Shown: positions 38,122-46,597 of the stretch, one piece after another
How positions within the stretch are numbered: position 1 is the stretch's first letter
How the letters are laid out: each line of letters opens with the position of its first letter
Origin: Planctomycetota bacterium
Lineage (GTDB): Bacteria; Planctomycetota; UBA1135; GCA-002686595
DNA: 64,000 nt
Reading direction: 5' to 3'
Assembly: GCA_023150475.1 (NCBI GenBank)
Contig: JAKLKU010000007.1
Coordinates: 62,001-126,000, forward strand
Notes under the pieces: generated by a model
What the model was told of the DNA's origin: nothing
Seen by the model: the letters and a program-made list of their open reading frames with translations, nothing else
Databases searched by the model: none
Position numbers and translations under genes: made by a program

Positions 38122-39144
38122 TCACGCGCAGCGTTCGCAGAGCAAGAAGCCGAGACGCTTGCCCGGACCCGATGCGACGGCGAGCAGCGTGCGCGCGTCG
38201 GAGTCACCGACGTCGCTCTGGCCATCCTGGCCGGCGAGCGCCGCGAACATCGCCGGCAACGCCGCCGCCGCGAGGTCGCCGTGCCGCGCGAGCGCCCGCC
38301 GCGAAAGCCGCATGCCGGCCTCGCAGACGCGGAAGAGCTCGGCGTAGCGTTCGAGCACGCTGCGCGCGCTGCCGTGCACGACGTGCTGACCGATGTCGGC
38401 GACCGACATCCCGCGCTTCGACAGGAAGCGCACGACGGCGCCGGGCAAGTGGCGCGAGAAGAGCGAACGCTCGCATTCGACGCGCCCCGAAGTCGCGTCG
38501 CGCGCGTCCGGCGCGAGCCACGAGCCCGTCGCCTCGACGCGCCACCCCCCGCGGCCCGACGATTCCGGTCCGAACACGGTCGCTGCGACGCCATGGCCCA
38601 ACGTCGCGGCGCAGCACACTCCGTCGGTCCCGGCATTGACGCACGCTTCGAGCGGCGCGCACGCGACGACGACCACGAGCGCGATCTTGCCGTGCGCGGC
38701 GAGTTCCGCCGCGAGACCGAGCGCGCTCGCTCCGGCCGCGCCGCCCGCGGCGTCGACGAGCACGCGCGCCGACGTGCGCCGCAGTTCGAGTCGTTCGCCG
38801 AGTTCGATCTCGAGCTCGCGCGGCGCCGCGCGAGCGTCGGTGACGACGAACAACTCGTCGCAATCGTCGGGCGTGAGGGAGCATGCCGCGAGCGCTTCAC
38901 GCGCCGCGCGCGTCGCGAGCTCGCTCGCAGCTCGCGTGTCGCGCCGCGCCCAATGTTCCGGTGCGAAGAACAGGCGCCGTTCCTCGACGCCGCAGCGTTC
39001 GACGCAAAGGTCGATTTCGGCGCGCGGGACGCGCGGGAAGAGCTCGGCGAGCACGCGCGCCGTCGTCGCTCGATCCCAAACGTGCTCGGGGTAAACGCTG
39101 ACGCTCGCCAACAGACGAGATCGTCGAATCGTCGCTTCGATCAT
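38122..39144 (-). CDS. thiolase-fold (type III PKS / KAS III-like) protein lacking nucleophilic Cys
   Basis: The product has 340 residues. The chalcone-synthase-like landmarks are RAEIDLCVERCGVEERRLFF near the start, CDELFVVTDARA, then LVDAAGGAAGASALGLAAEL where the nucleophilic cysteine region (AAC-S-G or GC-x-G-G) should be. Here the position is Ala or Gly. The later His is kept (QHVVHGSARSVLERYAEL), and the Asn loop reads RHGDLAAAALPAMFAAL (Asp for Asn). The end AVASGPGKRLGFLL fits the GPG loop. So the condensing triad is at most one residue intact, and ordinary acyl condensation is not expected. It may be a non-catalytic partner, an acyltransferase-like variant, or a relic. Cytosolic. No other PKS genes adjoin. 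Confidence 0.75.
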   Translation of the reverse strand: MIEATIRRSRLLASVSVYPEHVWDRATTARVLAELFPRVPRAEIDLCVERCGVEERRLFFAPEHWARRDTRAASELATRAAREALAACSLTPDDCDELFVVTDARAAPRELEIELGERLELRRTSARVLVDAAGGAAGASALGLAAELAAHGKIALVVVVACAPLEACVNAGTDGVCCAATLGHGVAATVFGPESSGRGGWRVEATGSWLAPDARDATSGRVECERSLFSRHLPGAVVRFLSKRGMSVADIGQHVVHGSARSVLERYAELFRVCEAGMRLSRRALARHGDLAAAALPAMFAALAGQDGQSDVGDSDARTLLAVASGPGKRLGFLLCERCA

Positions 39145-39198
39145 CGCAGCTCCTCCCGTGCCGCACGCGCACGGCTCGGGAGAGCCGCGGGCGTTTCG

Positions 39199-40866
39199 TC
39201 ACTCTCTTCTGCCGACGACGACCATCGTACGCGAGCTCACGTTTCTTCGCTGGAGCTCGACGAGCCGCGCCGCGAGCTCCGGCGGCAGCCTCTCGAAACG
39301 GCTGGCTTCGAGCACGGCGACGAATTCCGAACGTTCGCGTTCGAGCGCCGCGGCGACCGCGTCGCGCCAGCCCTTTTCCGCGACTCCTACCGCCGGGATA
39401 CCGTAGAACCGAAAACCCTCGGGCTGCGCACCGACGATCGGAATCGCCGTCGGTCGTTCGGGCCGCGAAGCGATCCAGGTCGCGAGCTCACGCGTAGATT
39501 TCCCGGGATTGATCGACGGGAAGAGACAGAGTGCGACGGCGGTCGTCCCAGCGACGAACCCGAGCGCGAGTCGCTCCGCCCACGCGTGCAAGTCGCCGCG
39601 CCACGCTTGCATCAGTGCCGCGAGCGCGCCGAACGCGAGCACGCCACCCGCGAGGTGGGCGCGCCAGCCGAAGTCCGGCAGCGGCGTCGACGAACGTGCT
39701 TGGAGCGTGTCTTGGAAGAACGGCGCGACTCCGAGTGCGAGCCCGACCCATGCGACCAAGAGCGCCGTCGGCACGGCGACGGCGCGCGCGGGCCGGGCTA
39801 CGCGGATCGACGAGACGAGCCAGCGCGCGACGACCAACCCCACGGCGGGATACACGGGCACGAGGTAGAGGTCGCGTTTGCTCGTGAAGCAGGAGAAGAC
39901 GATCAGCGTCGCGCCGAACCAACTCGCGGCGCGCAACAGACCTTCGTCGAACTCGGCGTTCGCGCGCCGCGCGCGCCAGGCGCGCCACGCGAGCGCGAGC
40001 CCCGCGACGAACGCGAGGATCCACGGCAGGATCCACACCGGTTGCACGGCGAAGTGGAACCAGAAGGGCGCCGGGTGGCGCGTCCCGTCCATCGTCTGAC
40101 CGACGTGTTGCGAGTACAGGTACTGGTCGAGCAGCGCGGGCTCGCGCGCGATCGCCGCGGCGGCCCAGCCGAGCGGCAACGCGAGCGCGAGCAGCCAGCC
40201 TTCGAGCACGCCGCGCTTCGAACGTGCTCCCGGCCGACGCCCGACGAGCACACGCCACGTGACGAGCGGCAGCGCGACGAACAAGTACGCGACGGGACCT
40301 TTCGCGAGCACCCCGAGTCCGGCGAGCACTCCGGCGAGGCGCCAGCGCGCGCGCGCTTCACGTTCGTCGCGCGCCGGTTCGTCGATCAAGGTCAGCGCGC
40401 CGAAGCAGACGAGCCCGAGCAGCGGATCGAGCTGCACTCGCGCGCCGTTCCAGACGAGCATCGCGGTCGTCAAGTAGACGATCGCGCTCCAACGCGCCTC
40501 GGCCTCGCTCCAGAAGCGCCGGGCGAACCGCGCCGTCAGCCACGCCGTCGCGAGCACCGCGAGGATCGTCGGCAGGCGCATCGCGAACTCGCTCCAGTTC
40601 GCGAAGCGGCCGAAGAGTCCGGCGAGCGCGAAGACGAGCGGCGGTTTGTTCGGGTACACCTCGCCGCAGAGGTGCATGACGATCGGATCGGCTCGTTCGA
40701 AGATCTCGCGCCCGACTTGCGTGTAGCGCGGTTCGTCGGGCGCCCAGAGATCGCGCGTCGCGGCGGATGCGACGAGCGGCAGTACGCAGAGGAGCCACGG
40801 CCAGCGCGGCAGCGGCTCGGTCGCGTCGGCGGCTTGTTTGCCAGGGTTCGAAGAGGGCGTGGACAT
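39199..40866 (-). CDS. GT39/ArnT-like membrane glycosyltransferase
   Basis: The product has 555 residues from ATG 40866. It has ~11 hydrophobic helices and the first periplasmic-loop motif LWAPDEPRYTQVGREIF, with the Asp-Glu and Arg-Tyr pairs typical of the ArnT/PMT clan. The loop EVYPNKPPLVFALAGLF is also characteristic. A C-terminal soluble domain (ELATWIASRPERPTAIP) follows the membrane part. It would transfer a sugar from a polyprenyl-phosphate donor on the periplasmic face to lipid A, protein or another lipid. The gene lies between the thiolase-fold gene and a secreted-protein gene and is not close to the main glycan locus. Confidence 0.88.
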   Translation of the reverse strand: MSTPSSNPGKQAADATEPLPRWPWLLCVLPLVASAATRDLWAPDEPRYTQVGREIFERADPIVMHLCGEVYPNKPPLVFALAGLFGRFANWSEFAMRLPTILAVLATAWLTARFARRFWSEAEARWSAIVYLTTAMLVWNGARVQLDPLLGLVCFGALTLIDEPARDEREARARWRLAGVLAGLGVLAKGPVAYLFVALPLVTWRVLVGRRPGARSKRGVLEGWLLALALPLGWAAAAIAREPALLDQYLYSQHVGQTMDGTRHPAPFWFHFAVQPVWILPWILAFVAGLALAWRAWRARRANAEFDEGLLRAASWFGATLIVFSCFTSKRDLYLVPVYPAVGLVVARWLVSSIRVARPARAVAVPTALLVAWVGLALGVAPFFQDTLQARSSTPLPDFGWRAHLAGGVLAFGALAALMQAWRGDLHAWAERLALGFVAGTTAVALCLFPSINPGKSTRELATWIASRPERPTAIPIVGAQPEGFRFYGIPAVGVAEKGWRDAVAAALERERSEFVAVLEASRFERLPPELAARLVELQRRNVSSRTMVVVGRRE

Positions 40867-40988
40867 CGCAGCGGTCGTTCGCCGTCGAGCCCGCGAACCG
40901 CGCCGATGTAGCACACCCATCCAGCGGTGGCGAGCGTGGGCACGCGCGGCGCGCGCTCGGCGAACGCCGGGCTTGCGTCCCGCGAACG

Positions 40989-41029
40989 GCGACTCCCCGT
41001 CGGGCGCGCCGCGCACGACGGGGAGTCGC
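40989..41029 (-). terminator. 14-bp perfect inverted repeat hairpin
   Basis: GCGACTCCCCGTCG at 40989-41002 pairs perfectly with CGACGGGGAGTCGC at 41016-41029 around a 13-nt loop. It sits 18 nt after the stop of the secreted protein at 41048. No T-run follows on the minus strand, so it is a strong hairpin that may end or protect the transcript. Confidence 0.65.
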
Positions 41030-41047
41030 GGATCGAACGCTCGCTGC

Positions 41048-42265
41048 CTACGGCAGGTTGAGGTTGACGATGTAGTTCACGACGTGCGGCGCGCCGATCA
41101 GCGTGTTCGGCACGGTCGGCGACGCATTGCAACTCATCACGTCCTCGAACTGGGTGCCGAGCGCCAGTCCGGTGAACTCGAACGCCGGGAAGCCGCGGAT
41201 CGTCTCGACGCCTTCGAACCACTCGGAGCTCAGCACGCCGGTGCAGCCGTCGACGTAATCGAGGTAGCCGAAGTCGAAGAGCAGCGTCTGGATGCCCGGG
41301 AACACGTTCCCGTTGGTCCAAGTGCCGATGCGCTTCTGATTGAAGTTGCCGATCGGGCTCGGCATGAGCTGCGTGCCGCACGCACCGCCGGCGGCGAGCG
41401 TGCCCATGCTGTATTGGCCGGTCGGGCCCGGATTGCAGAAGCACGTGTCCGCGAACGGAGTCAAGCTGCCGCCGATCGCCGGCTCTTCGAACGTGCACGT
41501 GTTGGGCGCGACCCAGATGTTGTTGCGGAACGAGCCTTGGGCGACCGGACCGTTGCTGATCAACGGATTCGTCGTGTTGACGACGAAGCCCGCGCCGGGC
41601 CCGACGACCGTGAACGAACGACCGGGGTGGTAGCCGGACGCCGGCGCCGGCCGCGCGCTGTTCGACGTGTGGTGCACGGCATCGCACTCGTGCGTCAGCA
41701 TCCACGCGACTTGCCACGTGTTCGTGCTGCAGTCGAGCGCGTAGTCGATGTAGCCGGTGAAGTAGACGCTCTGCGTGAACGGCTGGCACGCCGGACGGAA
41801 GTTCTGGTTGTTCGGCACGTTGGTCGACGGCTTGAGGTCGCCGTTGACGACGAAGCGCCAGACGGTGAGCGCGGTGCCGACCGTCGAAGCGGCTTGCCAG
41901 TTGCGCGAGTAGTAGCCGTTGAGCGTGCCGCTCCAGAGCCCGATGTTGAGTCCGCACTGACGCAGACGGATCGGAATGTCGAACGCGCCGCACGCGAAGG
42001 CGCCTTGGAACTGCTTCGGTTGCGGCGGGAAGATCCGCGCGCACATCGTCGCGTTCGCCGCGACGTTGCAGTTGTTGAAGGCGAGCCAACGCACCGACAG
42101 TCCCGGCATGTTCGGGAAAGCGGGCAGGTTCGGGAACGTCGAAAGACAGCACGGACCTTGGTCGAGTCCGTCGGGCAAACACTGAGCGCGTGCGGGTCGT
42201 GCGAAGAGCACGCTCACCACGAGCGCAGCGACGATGGCGAATCCGAGCGGAAGCCGAGTGCGCAT
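41048..42265 (-). CDS. secreted cysteine-rich protein of unknown function
   Basis: The product has 405 residues. GGAGGG lies 5 nt before the ATG, and a Sec signal ends at ARA-Q (residue 27), leaving a mature N-terminus QCLPDGLDQGPCC. At least a dozen cysteines are spread through the protein, consistent with an exported, disulfide-bonded fold. The middle contains WMLTHECDAVHHTSNSARP and repeated Asn/Pro/Gly stretches; I see no known domain. The strong SD and strong downstream hairpin suggest high expression. It may be a surface or extracellular-matrix protein of the kind planctomycetes produce. The function is not assignable from sequence. Confidence 0.8.
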   Translation of the reverse strand: MRTRLPLGFAIVAALVVSVLFARPARAQCLPDGLDQGPCCLSTFPNLPAFPNMPGLSVRWLAFNNCNVAANATMCARIFPPQPKQFQGAFACGAFDIPIRLRQCGLNIGLWSGTLNGYYSRNWQAASTVGTALTVWRFVVNGDLKPSTNVPNNQNFRPACQPFTQSVYFTGYIDYALDCSTNTWQVAWMLTHECDAVHHTSNSARPAPASGYHPGRSFTVVGPGAGFVVNTTNPLISNGPVAQGSFRNNIWVAPNTCTFEEPAIGGSLTPFADTCFCNPGPTGQYSMGTLAAGGACGTQLMPSPIGNFNQKRIGTWTNGNVFPGIQTLLFDFGYLDYVDGCTGVLSSEWFEGVETIRGFPAFEFTGLALGTQFEDVMSCNASPTVPNTLIGAPHVVNYIVNLNLP

Positions 42266-42505
42266 TGGGCCCTCCAGGGCGTGGCAGGACGTCGGGGGAC
42301 GAGAACGGATGCATAGTGACCGCGCCGCGCGGCCTTGGACGGACAAATCGAGATTCGCACGGCGAGCCGACCGACCGTGTGCGGCGGCGCAGGACACGCT
42401 CGCGCGCCGAGTCGACGCCCCGGGCCCGCGACTCGGCGCCGCGCACGGCGCGTGGAGCGCTACTGGCTGGCGCCCGCGCAGCGTTCGCCCCACAATCGCG
42501 CGCCC

Positions 42506-44203
42506 ATGCTGCGCGTCCCCTTCCGTCGTCCGTCCTTCGTCACGGCTCTTTTCGTCTCGCTCGCGATTTCGTCGGGTTGCACTGCGCCCGAACGCTCGCC
42601 GCACGCTCCGGCGAGCTCTGGCGGCACGGACGTCACGCAAGCGAGCGAGCCCTCGCTTGCGGGATCCGGCGCGGCGGACGCGCACACGCGCGGCGCGAAT
42701 ACCGGTTCAGGCGCGACCGAACCGCTCGCGGAGAGCTCGCGCGAGACCGAGCCGGTGCACTTCGTGATCCTGCACACGAACGACGTGCATGGCCAAGTGC
42801 TCGAGCGCAAGGCGACGTGGCTCGACAAGGAGAACCCGCCGCCGATCGGCGGGCTCGAGCGCCTCGCCGCGGAAGTCAGTGCGCAACGCCGCCAAGCCGA
42901 AGACGAAGGCGCGCACGTGATCGTCGTCGACGGCGGCGACTGGTACCAAGGCACGCCCGAAGGCGTGATCGACCACGGTGCACCGTTCGTCTCCGCGCTC
43001 GCGCTCGTCGGCTACGACGCGATGTCGATCGGCAACCACGACCTCGATCACGGCGTCGCCAACTTGAAGCGCATCCTGGAGCTCTCGCACGCTCCCGCGG
43101 TCGTCGCGAACGTCCGCGACGCGCGCGGCGAGCGCGTCGACTGGGCTCCGGCGTGGCGCATCGTCGAACGCGCGGGCCTCAAGGTCGCGCTGGTCGGCTT
43201 CCTCACGCCGAGCACGCCGGCGATCACGCACAAGGACGCGAGTGCCTACACGTTCGCGAGCGCGGCCGACGAATACGGCCGCGTCGCCGACGAGCTCTCG
43301 GGCCGCGTCGACTGGATCCTGCCGATCGGCCACATCGGCGTCGAAGAGGCGGTCGAGCTCGCGCGCGCGCACCCGACGGTGCGGCTGTGCGTCAGCGGCC
43401 ACTCGCACACCTACTTGAAGGAAGGCCAGCTCGAAGGCGCGTGCCTGATCGTGCAGACCGGCGCGAAAGCGAGCGCGCTCGGCCGCGTCGACGTCTGGTT
43501 CGATCCCGCGACCGACCAAGTGCTCTCGCAGCACGCGGAGCTGATCGACTTGCTGGGCGAGCCCGAGCCCTACGACCGCGATCCCGAAGTCGCGCGCCGT
43601 TGCGCCGAGCTCAACGCGGCCGCCCAGGCCGACATGGCGAGCATCGTCGGCGAACTCGCGGCGCCCGTGACGCGCTCGAAGGGCTTCTCGTCGTCGACCG
43701 CCGGCAACTGGACGACCGACCTGATGCGTGAGCTCACCGGCGCCGACGTCGGCATCCACAACAAGGGCGGCATCCGCAGCGACATCGATGCGGGCCCGGT
43801 GACGCGCCGCGAGCTCTTCGAGATCGCGCCGTTCGACAACACCGTCGTGTCGTTCGAGCTCGGTGGCGCCGAACTCGCGGAGCTCGTCCGCGAGAACGCC
43901 GAGAGCCCGAAACACTCGGGCCTCGAGTATTCGGGCCTCGTCGTGCGCGCGAAGTCCGACGCGAGCGGCGCGTTGCGCGTCACGGCGATCGAAGTCGGCG
44001 GCAAGCCGCTCGATCCCGCCGCGCGTTATCGGATCGCGACCAACTCGTTCCTCGCCGGCGGCGGCGACCGCATGGACGTGTTCAAGGCGGCCGGCGCGAG
44101 GCGCGAGGAGCCGTTGCTCGTCCGGGAAATGTTGGAGTGGGGGCTCGTGAATCGTGGGCCCGTGACGCCACCGAACGACGCTCGGTGCGTCTTGGAACGT
44201 TAG
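42506..44203 (+). CDS. 5'-nucleotidase / 2',3'-cyclic phosphodiesterase family lipoprotein
   Basis: The product has 565 residues from ATG 42506. The lipoprotein signal ends at SSGC (Cys25), then a Ser/Ala/Gly linker to ~75. The metallophosphatase domain shows ILHTNDVHGQVLE, VDGGDWYQGTPEG, SIGNHDLDHG and VSGHSHTYL, binding two metals. The C-terminal 5'-nucleotidase domain has SSTAGNWTTDLMRELTGADV, IHNKGGIRSDI and FDNTVVSFELGG, the substrate-binding part. Such enzymes dephosphorylate nucleotides outside the cytoplasm for salvage. An SD (GGGAGGAG) follows its stop and the HEAT/VWA gene begins 11 nt later, so the two form an operon. Confidence 0.93.
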   Translation: MLRVPFRRPSFVTALFVSLAISSGCTAPERSPHAPASSGGTDVTQASEPSLAGSGAADAHTRGANTGSGATEPLAESSRETEPVHFVILHTNDVHGQVLERKATWLDKENPPPIGGLERLAAEVSAQRRQAEDEGAHVIVVDGGDWYQGTPEGVIDHGAPFVSALALVGYDAMSIGNHDLDHGVANLKRILELSHAPAVVANVRDARGERVDWAPAWRIVERAGLKVALVGFLTPSTPAITHKDASAYTFASAADEYGRVADELSGRVDWILPIGHIGVEEAVELARAHPTVRLCVSGHSHTYLKEGQLEGACLIVQTGAKASALGRVDVWFDPATDQVLSQHAELIDLLGEPEPYDRDPEVARRCAELNAAAQADMASIVGELAAPVTRSKGFSSSTAGNWTTDLMRELTGADVGIHNKGGIRSDIDAGPVTRRELFEIAPFDNTVVSFELGGAELAELVRENAESPKHSGLEYSGLVVRAKSDASGALRVTAIEVGGKPLDPAARYRIATNSFLAGGGDRMDVFKAAGARREEPLLVREMLEWGLVNRGPVTPPNDARCVLER

Positions 44204-44214
44204 AGGGAGGAGTC

Positions 44215-45759
44215 ATGCGTACTCGTGTTCGTTGGCTCGCGGCGCTGGCGCTCGCGACCGGATTCATCGCGACCGCAGCCGTCGCGCAGTCGAAGGAAGC
44301 GCTCGCCGCGGCGGAGAAGAAACTCCAGGCGCCGGATCCCAAGGCGCGACAAGAAGCCGTGCAGTCGCTCGCGGAGCTCGGCGAACTCGGCTGGCCGACG
44401 ATCGTCAAGAAGGCCTTGCGCGATCCCGAGGCGCGCGTCGCCGACGAAGCGCAGCTCGCGCTCGGCGAGCTCAGCGACCCGAAGTCGCTCGCGCTCCTCT
44501 TCGGCAAGGACGGGCTCGGTTCCGGCGATCGTTGGGTGCGGTTGCGAGTCGCCGAAGCGCTCGGCCGGATCGCGACGACGCTCGACGCGAAGCGCGTGAT
44601 CGACACGCTCGACGACAAGGATCCCGAGGTGCGCCGCACGCTCCTCTGGTCGCTCGAGCGGCTCGAGCGCGCGGGGCGCGTGCCCGATGCCGACGCGTGG
44701 ACGTACTTCGACGCGCTCGAGAAGCTCGCGGACCGCGACAAGGACGCCGACGTCCGCGCCGCCGCGACGCTCGCACGGTTCCGCATGCTCGTGCGCATGC
44801 CCGGCGACGGGGGCGACCAATTGCGCGACACGCAGGTCGGCGTCGCTCTCGCCGACAAGGCGTGGCAAGTGCGCGCCGCGGGCGGCCTCGCCGCGTTCGA
44901 CCTGCCGAAGGAGGGGCTGGTCGCCGCGTTGACCGATCTCGCGAGCGACGAACACGTCGGCCCGCGCGCACTCGCGGTCGGCGCGATCGCCGAGCTCAAA
45001 CCGGCGGCGGACGGCAAGATCACGGCGGCCGAAGTGCTCGTCGACCGCGTCGAGCACGAGACGAGCCAGCGCTTGCGCCTCGACGCGTACGACGCGCTCG
45101 TCCGGCTCTCGGGCTTCAAGTACCCGCTCGATCCACAGCCGTGGAAGGCGTGGTTGCGCGATCCGCGGCCGTACACGTTGAAGACGAGCGACGCACCGCT
45201 CGGCGAGTACGTCGGCGTCACGATGACGACGTTCGCGGGCCTGCGCGTGCGTTCGCAGCGCGTCGTGTTCCTGATCGACCTCTCGGGCTCGATGTGGGAG
45301 CCGCGCGCCGACGGCAAGACGCGCAAGCAAGCCGTCGACGAGGAACTGAAGCAAGCGTTGTCGCAGCTCACGCCGGAGACGCAGTTCAACCTGATCCCGT
45401 ACACGCTCGACCCGATCCCGTGGCAGAAGAAGCTCGTCCCCGCGACGCCGCAGAACGTGAAGAGCGCGCTCGACTTCTTCACCGCGTGCACGCAGCGCGG
45501 CAAAGGCGACTTCTGGACCGCGTTCGAACTCGCGTTCTCGGATCCCGCGGTCGACAGCGTGGTCGTGCTCACCGATGGCGCGCCGACCGGCGGCCACCGT
45601 TGGAACCTCGAGCTGATGAAGTCGCTGCTCGCCGAGAAGAATCGTTTTCGGCGCGTCGCGCTCGACGCGATCCTGATCGACGCGAAGGGCTTCCTGACCA
45701 AGGTCTGGACCGAGATGTGCACCGCGAACCGCGGCACGGTGCACTCTTCCGAACTCTGA
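44215..45759 (+). CDS. secreted HEAT-repeat / von Willebrand A protein
   Basis: The product has 514 residues with SD GGGAGGAG before the ATG. The Sec signal ends at AVA-Q (residue 24). Residues ~30-310 contain HEAT-like helical repeats (AVQSLAELGELGWPTIVKKA, ADEAQLALGELSDPKSLALL, RRTLLWSLERLERAGRVPD). From ~345 a VWA domain begins with VVFLIDLSGSMWEP, whose Asp355-x-Ser-x-Ser is the MIDAS metal site; DSVVVLTDGAPTGG closes it. It is likely a periplasmic or secreted protein-interaction platform. The ECF sigma gene follows after 7 nt, so the nucleotidase, this gene and the regulator may be co-expressed. Confidence 0.9.
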   Translation: MRTRVRWLAALALATGFIATAAVAQSKEALAAAEKKLQAPDPKARQEAVQSLAELGELGWPTIVKKALRDPEARVADEAQLALGELSDPKSLALLFGKDGLGSGDRWVRLRVAEALGRIATTLDAKRVIDTLDDKDPEVRRTLLWSLERLERAGRVPDADAWTYFDALEKLADRDKDADVRAAATLARFRMLVRMPGDGGDQLRDTQVGVALADKAWQVRAAGGLAAFDLPKEGLVAALTDLASDEHVGPRALAVGAIAELKPAADGKITAAEVLVDRVEHETSQRLRLDAYDALVRLSGFKYPLDPQPWKAWLRDPRPYTLKTSDAPLGEYVGVTMTTFAGLRVRSQRVVFLIDLSGSMWEPRADGKTRKQAVDEELKQALSQLTPETQFNLIPYTLDPIPWQKKLVPATPQNVKSALDFFTACTQRGKGDFWTAFELAFSDPAVDSVVVLTDGAPTGGHRWNLELMKSLLAEKNRFRRVALDAILIDAKGFLTKVWTEMCTANRGTVHSSEL

Positions 45760-45766
45760 GGCGCGC

Positions 45767-46522
45767 GTGCCCGAATCACCGGCGTCGCACGAGTTCCTGA
45801 CGACGCGGTGGACGGTCGTCGCGCGCGCGGGGCAGTGGCGACCCGGCGACGCAGGGCCCGCGCGCGACGCGCTCGAGTCGCTGTGCGCGGCGTATTGGCG
45901 GCCGCTCTACGCGTTCGCGCGTCGCCGCGGCGCGAGCCACGACCAAGCGAGCGACGACGTGCAGAGCTTCTTCGCGACGCTGCTCGCGCGCGGCGGAATC
46001 GGCGTCGAGGGACCGGAGCGCGGCCGCTTCCGCTCGTTCTTGCTCGCAGCGTTCCAGAACCACCGAGCCGATCTCCGCGACGGCGAACGCGCGCTGAAGC
46101 GCGGCGGCGGTGTGCTCGCGCAGTCGCTCGAGACGGCGCTCGAGGCCGCGCTCGCCGGGGGCGACCAGGCGCTCGCGGCGCTGCTCGATCCGGCGCTCGA
46201 TCCCGAGCGCTGCTACGAACGAGCGTACGCTCGCGAAGTGCTCGCGCGGACGCTCGAACGGCTCGCCGCGGAGCAGGCGCGCGCCGGCAAGGCGGCGACC
46301 TTCGCGCGGTTGCGGCCGCTCTTGACCGAGCTCGAGAGCGAGGCGACGCACGCGACGCTCGCGGCCGAGCTCGGCACGACCGCGGGCGCCTTGAAAGTCG
46401 CGATCCACCGCCTGCGCCGGCGTTTCGGCGAGCTCCTGCGCGCCGAGGTGCGCGCGACCGTCGCCGATCCGGCGGACGTCGAGGACGAGCTCAGGAGCTT
46501 GCTCGCCGCGCTCGGGAACTGA
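45767..46522 (+). CDS. ECF-family RNA polymerase sigma factor (planctomycete type)
   Basis: The product has 251 residues from GTG 45767. The opening FLTTRWTVVARAGQ and YWRPLYAFARRRGASHDQAS, DDVQSFFATLLARG match the ECF subgroup I associate with planctomycetes, which begins 'TTRWS'. Region 2 lies at ~30-100 and the HTH of region 4 near residues 190-240 (ATLAAELGTTAGALKVAIHR, RLRRRFGELLRAEV). It is slightly long for the family because of the region between 2 and 4. It would direct transcription of a cell-surface regulon and is probably controlled by the receptor kinase that follows. Confidence 0.85.
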   Translation: MPESPASHEFLTTRWTVVARAGQWRPGDAGPARDALESLCAAYWRPLYAFARRRGASHDQASDDVQSFFATLLARGGIGVEGPERGRFRSFLLAAFQNHRADLRDGERALKRGGGVLAQSLETALEAALAGGDQALAALLDPALDPERCYERAYAREVLARTLERLAAEQARAGKAATFARLRPLLTELESEATHATLAAELGTTAGALKVAIHRLRRRFGELLRAEVRATVADPADVEDELRSLLAALGN

Positions 46523-46597
46523 CCGGCCGCGAATCGTCCGGGAATCCGTGTAACCTCGCCGCGCCTTCGCCGTGCACGCAGGCGAAAGGCCCTCGCC

